From Mycobacterium palustre (GTDB taxonomy: Bacteria > Actinomycetota > Actinomycetes > Mycobacteriales > Mycobacteriaceae): a stretch of 53,329 bases of DNA. The stretch covers positions 1 to 53,329 of the forward strand of contig NZ_LQPJ01000143.1 of assembly GCF_002101785.1 (NCBI RefSeq). The letters are read 5' to 3'. Position numbers and translations under genes: made by a program. The notes under the pieces are model-generated. The model was not told where the DNA came from. It did not search any database and worked only from the letters and a program-made list of their open reading frames with translations. Below, one piece after another: positions 8,055 through 16,862 of the stretch. Position 1 is the first letter of the stretch; the number at the start of each line of letters is the position of its first letter.

Positions 8055-9121
8055 TGCTGTTCTCCAGTCGCGGATTGGGTGAGGAATTGCGGTGCTGCCC
8101 ACTGTGTGAGGTCCACCGGACGGTCGAGCAGATTGTGGTCGATGAGGAACTGTTGAGTTTGGTCGACAACGGCCAGCGCCGAGTCGTCAAGCGTTGGGAT
8201 CAGATGTTGGGCGAAATCAGCGCCGAAACCGCGTCCGATCGCCGAAGGTGCTACCCCGAGGTTGGCGGCATGGATGCCAACGGTGTCCTCGGGGTGGGCC
8301 TGTGCCCAACGGCCGGCTTGGACAGCCGCATCGACGAGTCGTTGCACCAGGTCGGGTCGCTCGTCAACCAACTGGGCGCTGACCGTCCAAACACTGGCAT
8401 ACCGGTTTCGTTTGTCGTCGCCGAGATCGGCGAGTACCCGCGCGCCGCTGAGGTCTTCTAGCTCCGCCGCCCAGGGCAACCACGTGAATAGCGCATCAAC
8501 GTTGCCACTACTCAGGATGTCGCTCTGGTGGGCGGCCACGTCGGGAAACAGGTCAGCGCCTTTGACACTGGCCGCTGCTTCCAGCCGCTCTTCGGGCACG
8601 TCGACGCCAGGGCTTTCGATACGCACCAATTCGACGTCACTGATCCCGATGCCTCCGATATGCAGGGTCTGCAAAAGTCCCCGCGCCTCCCAGGTGCCCA
8701 GCGCGATCAGTGTTTGCCGCCACGGATCCAATTGCCGGTAGTCACCCAACTCGCCGGTGAGAATGCGGATCGCTGCGCCGGACACACCCACCCGCCGACC
8801 CCGCAGCTGCTCGGGTGATGTCACCGGGCTGTCAGCACGGACATAGATCCCTTGCCGACCGGCCAGAGGTGTGATGCCCAGCAGACGGGTGCGTCCTGGT
8901 GCTCGCAGGCCCTCACTGATAAGAGGTGGAATTTCGCCACCAAAACGGGTGTAGGCGGGATGATCGTAGGTGAAATGCAACCCAGCTTGCGCGCCGCTCA
9001 GCACATTCAGCGAAATACCGTTGCCAGCCAACAGGTTTGACTCCAGCGCTGTCAGCAACGCGTTAGGAACCGGGCAATTGCTGTAGGCAAGAATATCTCG
9101 ATCTATGCCCGTGGTGGTCAT
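8051..9121 (-). CDS. dszB: DszB: 2'-hydroxybiphenyl-2-sulfinate desulfinase
   Basis: 356 aa; the final 4S enzyme, cutting 2-(2'-hydroxyphenyl)benzenesulfinate to 2-hydroxybiphenyl and sulfite without a cofactor. It has a periplasmic-binding-protein-like fold. The catalytic residues known for Rhodococcus DszB (Cys27, His60, Arg70) are all present with a constant 11-residue offset: Cys16 in YSNCPVPN, His49 in HFTYD and Arg59 in RFGGEIPP. The N-terminus is thus shorter than in strain IGTS8. The start ATG shares one base with the dszA stop (TGATG), and its own stop overlaps dszC. Without these motifs it would be mistaken for an ABC-transporter binding protein; it has no signal peptide. Confidence 0.93.
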   Translation of the reverse strand: MTTTGIDRDILAYSNCPVPNALLTALESNLLAGNGISLNVLSGAQAGLHFTYDHPAYTRFGGEIPPLISEGLRAPGRTRLLGITPLAGRQGIYVRADSPVTSPEQLRGRRVGVSGAAIRILTGELGDYRQLDPWRQTLIALGTWEARGLLQTLHIGGIGISDVELVRIESPGVDVPEERLEAAASVKGADLFPDVAAHQSDILSSGNVDALFTWLPWAAELEDLSGARVLADLGDDKRNRYASVWTVSAQLVDERPDLVQRLVDAAVQAGRWAQAHPEDTVGIHAANLGVAPSAIGRGFGADFAQHLIPTLDDSALAVVDQTQQFLIDHNLLDRPVDLTQWAAPQFLTQSATGEQQ

Positions 9122-10479
9122 CAGATGCTCCCAACTTCAGGCCGAGCCAACCCAAGGTGCTCACGCAGCGTTGCCCCTTCGTACTCAGTACGGAACACAC
9201 CACGTTGCTGCAGCAGCGGCACCACCTGGTCGACGAATTCCTCGTAAATCCCAGGCAGATACGCCGCCGAAATGATGAATCCGTCAGCGGCCCCGGCCTC
9301 AAAGTGACTAACCAATTGATCAGCGATCTGTTCGGCAGTTCCGGCCCACTGCGGTACAAACCCGACGTTGGTGCCGTATCGTCGACCCAGCTCGGCCAAC
9401 GTCAGGTCCGCACCGCCACCGGCCACCGCAGAAAACATCTGCAACATGGTCGGCACGTGACGATCACCGAGATCGGCGACGATGTCGGAAAACTTCGTAT
9501 CCAGCGGATACTTGGAGAGATCCAAACCGCTATGGCTCGACAACGTCGACAAACCCACCTCGGGATGGACCAGAGAATTGAGATATTCCAGACGCTCACG
9601 GGCCACCTGCTCAGTCTCACCGAGTACTGGCATTACCGCGGTGAACACCTTTGTTTGCTCCGGGTCACGTCCCGCGGCCGCAACGTGAGCTTTGATGTCC
9701 TGATAGACCGCGCGCATGATGTCGAGGTTGGGCGAGACGCTGAATACTGCTTCGGCCCAGCGCCCCGCGAAGCGACGCCCGCGCGGTGACAAGCCGGCCT
9801 GCAGGATCACCGGTTCGCCCTGGCGTGACCGTGGAACCTGCAAGGGGCCACGGACGGACAACCAGTGGCCACGATGATTGACGTATTGAACCTTCTTGGG
9901 GTCGGCGAACCGACCGCCAATCTTGTCCAACAACAAGGCATCCTCGGACCAAGAACTCCATAGCTTCTTGACTGCCTCCAAGAATTCGTCAGCGCGGTCA
10001 TATCGGATGTCGTGCTCAAGGTGCTCGTCCACGCCGAAGTTGCGTGCTTCCGAGTCGTTGAGCGACGTGACCACATTCCACGAGATCCGGCCATCAGACA
10101 GGTTGTCGAGCGTGGCAAACACCCGAGCCACGTGATACGGCGGGTAGTACGTTGTGGAAACCGTAGCGCCCAGACCCAAACGTTCCGTCACCGCAGCCAT
10201 AGTCGCTATCACGCTGGTCGGCTCCAGCGCCACCGCGCCCTGGCCACCCAGGCCGACCCCGGTCTCCAAGTTCTCACCATAGCTGTCTTCGATGGCCAGG
10301 CCATCGGGAAGAAATAACAGGTCAAACTTTCCCCGCTCCAGGGTCCGTGCAATCTGCTTGTAGAACTCGCCAGTCAGAAATCCGTTCGTGGCACCAACAT
10401 GGCGCCACGCGCCATGCGCGTGAGTGACGTTGCCGGCCGAGAAAAACCCGGCCAAATGTAGTTGGCGTTGTTCAGCCAT
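9121..10479 (-). CDS. dszA: DszA: dibenzothiophene sulfone monooxygenase
   Basis: 452 aa, FMNH2-dependent monooxygenase of the NtaA/SnaA/DszA group (luciferase-like TIM barrel). It opens the thiophene ring of dibenzothiophene sulfone to give the sulfinate used by DszB. Segments such as HLAGFFSAGNVTHAHGAWRH, LEPTSVIATMAAVTERLGLG, SWNVVTSLNDSEARNFG and QAGLSPRGRRFAG match remembered Rhodococcus DszA nearly word for word. It is the first gene of the operon; the ATG at 10479 is preceded by GGAGG at 10491-10495 (spacing 11, rather long). Like DszC it needs a flavin reductase encoded elsewhere. Confidence 0.94.
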   Translation of the reverse strand: MAEQRQLHLAGFFSAGNVTHAHGAWRHVGATNGFLTGEFYKQIARTLERGKFDLLFLPDGLAIEDSYGENLETGVGLGGQGAVALEPTSVIATMAAVTERLGLGATVSTTYYPPYHVARVFATLDNLSDGRISWNVVTSLNDSEARNFGVDEHLEHDIRYDRADEFLEAVKKLWSSWSEDALLLDKIGGRFADPKKVQYVNHRGHWLSVRGPLQVPRSRQGEPVILQAGLSPRGRRFAGRWAEAVFSVSPNLDIMRAVYQDIKAHVAAAGRDPEQTKVFTAVMPVLGETEQVARERLEYLNSLVHPEVGLSTLSSHSGLDLSKYPLDTKFSDIVADLGDRHVPTMLQMFSAVAGGGADLTLAELGRRYGTNVGFVPQWAGTAEQIADQLVSHFEAGAADGFIISAAYLPGIYEEFVDQVVPLLQQRGVFRTEYEGATLREHLGLARPEVGSI

Positions 10480-10651
10480 TATCAGCAGTGCCTCCGTGGG
10501 GATCAGATACCGGACACCGATGCTCGACCACCAGCCTGGACCCCAACAGGGTTAGGAGACCAATGATTTTTAAGGCCCCGGAGTGTGTCGTCGGTGGCCC
10601 GGCACCTACCTATCTCGGGGTAACCGGACGGCTGCCAGGAGGGTATATTAG
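10480..10651. promoter_or_regulatory. dsz operon leader and promoter region
   Basis: 172 bases upstream of dszA, up to the stop that cuts off the 13E12 remnant. The dsz promoter must lie here or further upstream, but I cannot place -35/-10 boxes with confidence. An A/T-rich patch (ATTTTTAA, near 10565-10572) stands out. In Rhodococcus the dsz promoter is repressed by sulfate and sulfur amino acids; whether that holds here is not visible. Confidence 0.4.
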
Positions 10652-10909
10652 GAACTTGTCACCAACCTGGTGCTGCTGTGCCCCTATCACCACCGGTTAC
10701 ACCACCGCGGCGTCATCACCATCGGCGGGCACCCCGACGATCTGGTCGTCACCGACAACACCGGCGAGACGCTAAGCCCCGCATCGCTGGCGCGTCCCCC
10801 GAACTTCCCCCCGCCCGACGTGCCACCGTGCCGCGGGCCGCTCGGCGAGCGCGCCGACTGGTGGTGGTACCAGCCCTTCGAGCCAAAACCACCACCCACC
10901 AACAACTAG
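10652..10909 (+). pseudogene. 3' remnant of a 13E12-type HNH endonuclease gene
   Basis: The frame reads TNLVLLCPYHHRLHHRG followed by a Pro/Trp-rich tail ending PPPTNN and a stop at 10909. This is the C-terminal HNH part (LCxxHHRLxHRG) of the DUF222/13E12-repeat family common in mycobacteria. An in-frame stop at 10649-10651 and the lack of the large N-terminal domain show that only the last ~85 codons remain. The cut lies exactly where the dsz segment begins, so it probably marks an insertion or deletion joint. Confidence 0.75.
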
Positions 10910-10921
10910 GGTCGTTACCAA

Positions 10922-10954
10922 AGCGGGTCGACACCCGCTGAGCCTCAAAGGCTC
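10922..10954. terminator. two tandem hairpins after the HNH remnant
   Basis: AGCGGGT (10922-10928) pairs with ACCCGCT (10933-10939) over a 4-base loop, immediately followed by GAGCCT (10940-10945) pairing with AGGCTC (10949-10954) over a 3-base loop. There is no T-run. They lie 12 bases past the stop of the HNH remnant and probably served as its transcription end. The 12-mer CGACACCCGCTG occurs at 10929-10940 and again at 10979-10990. Confidence 0.45.
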
Positions 10955-11108
10955 TGGGGCATAGTCGATTTCGTGCCGCGACACCCGCTGCACCCGAACA
11001 CCGCCACGCCCAGGCGTGCCCCACGGTAAGACGGGACCCTATGCGGGCGTTGCGAATTGGCCCACGGGCTCTACCGCGCGGCCGCACGAGCCGCGCCGCG
11101 CGCCGCGA

Positions 11109-11465
11109 TCAGCTTGGCGGCGGCGGCGGCGGCGGGGGAGCTCCTTCGGGCGGGATCGCGCCGTTGCAGCCCCCGGGCGGTGGCGGGCCGGGGAGGGGTT
11201 CGTCGCCGCCGACGCAGTCGTAGTAGAACTGGGGGCCGACGATCCATGTCTTCATCCATTGGTGCCAAAACGAGCCGTCGGGGTATTTCTCGCCGTCGCA
11301 CACGGCCAAATTGCCGTAACCCCAACGACCGCCGGGACAAAAGCCTTTCGTCATGTCCGGCTGGTGCGGGTCGGGCGGGTCGGCGCTGGCAACCGGAACA
11401 GAAAACGCAAACGCCGCAGCACAACCGAATATCGCAGCGCCCCGGCGAGCAAGCATGAATCTCAT
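11109..11465 (-). CDS. small secreted hypothetical protein, proline-rich tail
   Basis: 118 aa with a clear Sec signal peptide (MRFMLARRGAAIFGCAAAFA, then an Ala-Asp-Pro cleavage area VASADPPDP). The mature part holds four Cys, a CPGGRWGYG...CDGEKYPDGS segment with Trp-rich WHQW, and ends in a run of prolines. It resembles a family of small secreted mycobacterial proteins of unknown function. The ATG at 11465 follows GGGAG with good spacing. It stands alone between the HNH remnant and a TetR gene of the same strand. Confidence 0.75.
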   Translation of the reverse strand: MRFMLARRGAAIFGCAAAFAFSVPVASADPPDPHQPDMTKGFCPGGRWGYGNLAVCDGEKYPDGSFWHQWMKTWIVGPQFYYDCVGGDEPLPGPPPPGGCNGAIPPEGAPPPPPPPPS

Positions 11466-11572
11466 CCCGACTCCCTTAACCGCTCAGACGACGTCAGCAC
11501 GCCTCACCAAATCGAAACTTATATCAACCGGCCATGTGACTCGCACGAAATCGCGACGATTTGGTGTCGAGT

Positions 11573-12190
11573 TCAGGCCGGCGGGCGCCCCCGCCGCAGG
11601 CCCAGCATGACCTGGTGGATCGCGGTGCAGAGGTCGTGGCGGACGGCTTTGCGTCGGCGGTTTGGAACCTCGGCCAACAAGATACCGGCATGGGTGATCA
11701 TGCCGCTGAGAAGCTGGGTCATCGCGTCGACGGGAATATCGTCGGCGAATACGCCCGCGTCGATCAGGCCTTGCCACAACAGGCGGACGTTGCGGCGGAT
11801 GTAGTGATCCTCGGATTCGCGCCAGCGCCGCCACCCCAGGCCGACCGGACCCTCGATGTAGAGCAGCCGCGCGACAACCCGGTCGAGGGAGACGTCGAGG
11901 GTGGCCGAGAGCGCGGCCAGCGCGGCCCGCCATGGATCGTCGCCGTGTCGTGCGGCCGCCTCGTACACCCGCCGCTGTGCCGCCTCGTTGCATCGATGCA
12001 CGACAGCTTCGAAGAGGGCCCGTTTGTCTGGGAAATGGTGATAGACGGCGCCTTTCGTCACCCGCGCGGCGGCCGCGATATCAGTGATGGAGCTCGCCGT
12101 GAACCCGTCTTCGGCAAACGCGTCGGCGGCGGCGTCGAGGATGGCGGCGCGCGTCTGTTCGGCGTATTCCGCGCGACGATTCTTTGACAC
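11573..12190 (-). CDS. TetR family regulator
   Basis: 205 aa starting at a GTG (12190). The DNA-binding domain is textbook TetR: ILDAAADAFAEDGFTASSIT followed by ARVTKGAVYHHFPDKRALFE around residues 17-60. The C-terminal domain resembles the group with VARLLYIEGPVGLGWRRWRE, seen in many mycobacterial TetR genes next to dehydrogenase or hydrolase genes. A broken alpha/beta hydrolase lies divergently 106 bases away and could have been its former target (inference). Confidence 0.85.
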   Translation of the reverse strand: MSKNRRAEYAEQTRAAILDAAADAFAEDGFTASSITDIAAAARVTKGAVYHHFPDKRALFEAVVHRCNEAAQRRVYEAAARHGDDPWRAALAALSATLDVSLDRVVARLLYIEGPVGLGWRRWRESEDHYIRRNVRLLWQGLIDAGVFADDIPVDAMTQLLSGMITHAGILLAEVPNRRRKAVRHDLCTAIHQVMLGLRRGRPPA

Positions 12191-12296
12191 TGTCTACGGC
12201 TAGGAAAATAGTCGCGCAAAGACCCCTCGCATACCCGGAGTTTGTGACGTGCGCCAGATATGGAGCCGCCAGCCGCGAAGGGAGTCGGTCGTCCTG

Positions 12297-12547
12297 ATGG
12301 ACCTCGCCACCCTCGAAACCCGCCGTTGCCACGCCACAACCGAATCCGGTCCGGTCAGTGACCTCGACGTCGGACGCGGCCGGCCCGCGGTGTTCGTTCA
12401 CGGCATTCTGTCAACAGCCTGCTGTGGCGCCGCGTCATTTTCGGGGTCGCCGGAGATCGGCGGCGCTGCATCGCCCTCGACCTGCCGGGCCACGGGCACA
12501 CCCCCGCCGCGCCCGCGCGCGCCGACGTGTCGCTGACCGGCCGGTGA
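12297..12547 (+). pseudogene. frameshifted N-terminal fragment of an alpha/beta hydrolase
   Basis: The ATG at 12297 opens MDLATLETRRCHATT...GRGRPAVFVHGIL, the start of an alpha/beta hydrolase of the haloalkane-dehalogenase-like group. Near 12410 the reading shifts frame: the continuation is NSLLWRRVIFGVAGDRRRC then IALDLPGHGHTPA, ending in a stop at 12545-12547. The nucleophile elbow, catalytic acid and His are all missing, so both a frameshift and a C-terminal truncation have occurred. Confidence 0.7.
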
Positions 12548-12557
12548 GCTTGGTGAG

Positions 12558-12675
12558 TTAGGAGTGCGCGCCGGGCGGATCGAACGTCGGGTCGATCACG
12601 AGCCGCAGGCCGCCGATGTCGACGAACGTGGTCGGGCCGCCCAGCACGGTGATCGCGCAGTCGCGCCGCCGGGCG

Positions 12676-12677
<2 letters not shown>
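12558..12677 (-). pseudogene. N-terminal fragment of an MBL-fold hydrolase
   Basis: Downstream of the acyl-CoA synthetase stop, the minus strand reads ITVLGGPTTFVDIGGLRLVI then DPTFDPPGAHS and a stop at 12558-12560. This is the first beta-strands of metallo-beta-lactamase-fold hydrolases; the metal-binding HxHxDH motif is absent. No start codon is visible. It abuts the hydrolase remnant on the other strand, so this spot has collected deletions. Confidence 0.5.
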
Positions 12678-14226
<1,549 letters not shown>

Positions 14227-14271
14227 GGTTCGAGTGTGCCTGACGGGCATGCGACGACACACCGTGTCACC

Positions 14272-15069
14272 ATGACTGCCATGGTGAGCACCGACCGCGC
14301 CCGTTCTCGCACCTTCATCGTGACGGGCGCGGCGTCGGGCATCGGCCTGGCCACCGCGCGGCGGCTGTTGGCCGAGGGCGGCACCGTGATCGGCGCCGAC
14401 CTGGCACACCCGCCGGACCTCGGCGCCGACTTTCACTACGTGCCGGCCGACGTGACCGACGAGGCCGCCGTTGGCGCGGTGCTGGCCGCCGTCCCCGACC
14501 GCCTCGACGGCGTCTTCCACGCGGCCGGCGTGGCCGGCGGCGGCCCGGTCCACCTGCTCGACCGCACCGAGTGGGACCGGGTGATCGGCATCAACCTCAC
14601 CGGTACCTTCCTGGTGGCCAAGGCCGCGCTGGCCCGGATGATCGAGCAGCCCCGCGTCGACGGCGAGCGCGGCTCGATCGTGACCGTCGCCAGCATCGAG
14701 GGCCTGGAGGGCACGGCGGGCGGCAGCTCGTACAACGCGGCCAAGGGCGGCGTCGTGTTGCTCACCAAGAACATCGCGCTCGACTACGGGCCCAGCGGCA
14801 TCCGGGCCAACGCCATCTGCCCCGGCTTCATCGAAACCCCAATGGCGCAAGGCGTTTTCGGCCTGCCCGGAATGGAGGAGCCGCTGGCGTCGATCACCTC
14901 CGAGCACGCCCTGCAACGGCTGGGCCGGCCCGAGGAGGTGGCGGCCATGGCGGCCTTTCTGCTGTCCCCCGACGCCTCGTTCGTCAGCGGTCAGGCAATC
15001 GCCGTCGACGGCGGCTACACCGCCGGCCGCGACCACGGCGTCGTCAAACTCTTCGGGTTTCCCCGCTGA
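14272..15069 (+). CDS. short-chain dehydrogenase/reductase
   Basis: 265 aa (a second ATG at 14281 would remove three residues). Classical SDR: the cofactor motif TGAASGIG near residue 18, acidic GAD for NAD preference, the NAG-like HAAGVAGGG, the catalytic Ser in VASIEG, and YNAAK with catalytic Tyr and Lys, then PGFIETPM. It lies divergently next to the acyl-CoA synthetase gene. Probably an NAD-dependent oxidation of a hydroxyl group on a lipid-like substrate. Confidence 0.88.
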   Translation: MTAMVSTDRARSRTFIVTGAASGIGLATARRLLAEGGTVIGADLAHPPDLGADFHYVPADVTDEAAVGAVLAAVPDRLDGVFHAAGVAGGGPVHLLDRTEWDRVIGINLTGTFLVAKAALARMIEQPRVDGERGSIVTVASIEGLEGTAGGSSYNAAKGGVVLLTKNIALDYGPSGIRANAICPGFIETPMAQGVFGLPGMEEPLASITSEHALQRLGRPEEVAAMAAFLLSPDASFVSGQAIAVDGGYTAGRDHGVVKLFGFPR

Positions 15070-15086
15070 GCCTCTAAGATTCGCGG

Positions 15087-16025
15087 ATGGCCCGTTCCGT
15101 CACCCCCGAGGAGGCGATCGAGGCGATCCGGGGCAGCGGCGGCGCCCGGCCGGGCTGCCGGGCCCTGCACGCCAAAGGCGCGCTGTACCGCGGCACGTTC
15201 GCCGCGACCCCCGAGGCGGCCCGGCTGTCGCGGGCACGCCACCTCGACGGCTCGCCGGTCCCGGCGCTGATCCGCTTCTCCAACGGATCGGGCAACCCCG
15301 CGCAGCGCGACGGCGTTCCCGGGGTGCGGGGGATGGCGGTGAAGTTCACGCTGCCGCACGGCTCGACCACCGACGTCTCGGCGCAGACCGCGCGGCTGTT
15401 CGTGTCCAGCACGCCGGACGGATTCGTCGACCTGCTCAAGGCGATGCGCCCCGGTTTGACCGCGCCGCTGCGGGTGGGCAAATACTTTTTGACCCATCCG
15501 CGCCTGCTGCGAGCGCTGCCCGTGCTGCGCGAGGCCGGCAAGGTCCCGGAGAGCTACGCCACCATCGACTACCACGGGCTGCACGCGTTCCGGTGGATCG
15601 GCGCCGATGGCGGCGCCAGATTCGTTCGCTACCACTGGATCCCCGCCACCGGCGAGCGGATCTCGGGGCCCGCCACCCGCGGCGCGGGCCCCGATTTCCT
15701 CACCGAAGAACTCGACGCGCGCCTGGCCAACGGGCCGGTGTGGTTCGACTTCCGCGTCCAGATCGCCGGGCCCGACGACTCGACGGTCGACCCGTCGGCG
15801 CCCTGGGATAGCACCCAGGTCGTCACCGTCGGCACCCTCGAGATCACCGGCCGCGACACCGAACGCGAGCGCGGCGGCGACATCGTCGTGTTCGACCCGA
15901 TGCGGGTTACCGACGGCATCGAGCCCTCCGACGACCCGGTGCTGCACTTCCGCACCCTGGCCTACTCGGCGTCGGTCAAGCTGCGCAGCGGCGTCGATCG
16001 CGGCGCCGAAGCGCCGCCGGTGTGA
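15087..16025 (+). CDS. catalase-related haem peroxidase
   Basis: 312 aa, shorter than true catalases (about 480+). The catalase core is visible: HAKGALYRG with the distal His, RFSNGSG with the distal Asn, RGMAVKF, and LFVSSTPDGFVDLL in the usual order. It fits the small catalase-related peroxidase group (SrpA-like), which tends to act as a peroxidase or use organic peroxides. The usual proximal Tyr motif (RxxxYxxT) is not clear: the C-terminal LAYSASVK may correspond. It runs co-directionally after the SDR gene with a 17-base gap. Confidence 0.8.
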   Translation: MARSVTPEEAIEAIRGSGGARPGCRALHAKGALYRGTFAATPEAARLSRARHLDGSPVPALIRFSNGSGNPAQRDGVPGVRGMAVKFTLPHGSTTDVSAQTARLFVSSTPDGFVDLLKAMRPGLTAPLRVGKYFLTHPRLLRALPVLREAGKVPESYATIDYHGLHAFRWIGADGGARFVRYHWIPATGERISGPATRGAGPDFLTEELDARLANGPVWFDFRVQIAGPDDSTVDPSAPWDSTQVVTVGTLEITGRDTERERGGDIVVFDPMRVTDGIEPSDDPVLHFRTLAYSASVKLRSGVDRGAEAPPV

Positions 16026-16033
16026 CGAAACTC

Positions 16034-16060
16034 GCCCGGCCGCGGAGGTCGGCGCCGGGC
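16034..16060. terminator. hairpin after the catalase-like gene
   Basis: GCCCGGC (16034-16040) and GCCGGGC (16054-16060) are perfect 7-bp arms over a 13-base loop, 9 bases past the catalase-like stop. No T-run follows, as is usual for mycobacterial terminators. It also lies just upstream of the exporter start. Confidence 0.4.
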
Positions 16061-16074
16061 TAGGCTCGTCGGAA

Positions 16075-16860
16075 GTGCTGCCCTCCCACATGCTTTTGAT
16101 CGCCCTGGCCGGGTTCGGCGCCGGCGCGATCAACGCGCTCGTAGGCTCGGGCACCCTGATCACCTTCCCGACGCTCGTCGCGCTCGGGTATCCGCCGGTG
16201 ACCTCCACGATGTCCAACGCGGTGGGCCTGGTGGCCGGCAGCGTGTCGGGCACCTGGGGCTATCGCGCCGAACTGGGCGGCCAGTGGGACCGGCTGCGCT
16301 GGCAGCTGCCCGCGTCGCTCGCGGGCGCGGTGCTGGGCGCCTTCTTGCTGCTGCACTTGCCGGAGAAGGTGTTCGGCGCGGTCGTGCCGGTGCTGCTGGT
16401 GCTGGCCCTGGGCCTGGTGGTGCTGGGGCCGCGCATCCAGTCGTGGGCGCGCCGGCGCGCCGAGGAGGCCGGCCGCGCGCCCGAGCACGTCACGCCGGCG
16501 CGGATGGCGGTGCTGGTGCTGGGCACCTTCGCCGTCGGCGTCTACGGCGGCTACTTCACCGCCGCGCAGGGCATCCTGCTGGTCGGCATGATGGGCGCGC
16601 TGCTGCCCGAGTCGGTGCAGCGCATGAACGCGGCCAAAAACCTGCTGGCGTTGGTGGTGAACGTGGTTGCCGCCCTGAGCTATTCGCTGGTCGCCGGTCA
16701 TCGGATCAGCTGGCCGGTCGCGGGGCTCATCGCGGCCGGCTCGCTGATCGGGGGATGGGTGGGCGCGCGCTACGGGCGCAAGCTGTCGCCCAACGGCCTG
16801 CGCGCCGCCATCGTCGTGGTGGGCTTGGTCGGGCTGTACCGCCTGCTCGCGGTGGCCTGA
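16075..16860 (+). CDS. TauE/SafE (TSUP) family anion exporter
   Basis: About 261 aa from a GTG at 16075 (an ATG at 16090 is equally possible; neither has a strong ribosome site). Eight or so hydrophobic segments in two homologous halves; the first repeat holds GAGAINALVGSGTLITFP and the second GVYGGYFTAAQGILLV, the paired signatures of the TSUP family. Members move sulfite, sulfonates or other organic anions out of the cell. Given the dsz operon 6 kb away a sulfite role is tempting, but TSUP substrates vary widely and no shared operon links them. Confidence 0.82.
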   Translation: MLPSHMLLIALAGFGAGAINALVGSGTLITFPTLVALGYPPVTSTMSNAVGLVAGSVSGTWGYRAELGGQWDRLRWQLPASLAGAVLGAFLLLHLPEKVFGAVVPVLLVLALGLVVLGPRIQSWARRRAEEAGRAPEHVTPARMAVLVLGTFAVGVYGGYFTAAQGILLVGMMGALLPESVQRMNAAKNLLALVVNVVAALSYSLVAGHRISWPVAGLIAAGSLIGGWVGARYGRKLSPNGLRAAIVVVGLVGLYRLLAVA

Positions 16861-16862
16861 TC

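Noticed and set aside
8051..9121. Reading this gene as an ABC-transporter substrate-binding protein
   Set aside because: The fold is alike, but there is no signal peptide, no permease or ATPase gene, and the DszB active-site residues are all present.
14227..15036. Extending the acyl-CoA synthetase upstream to 786 aa
   Set aside because: The extension is antisense to the SDR gene, which has complete SDR motifs.
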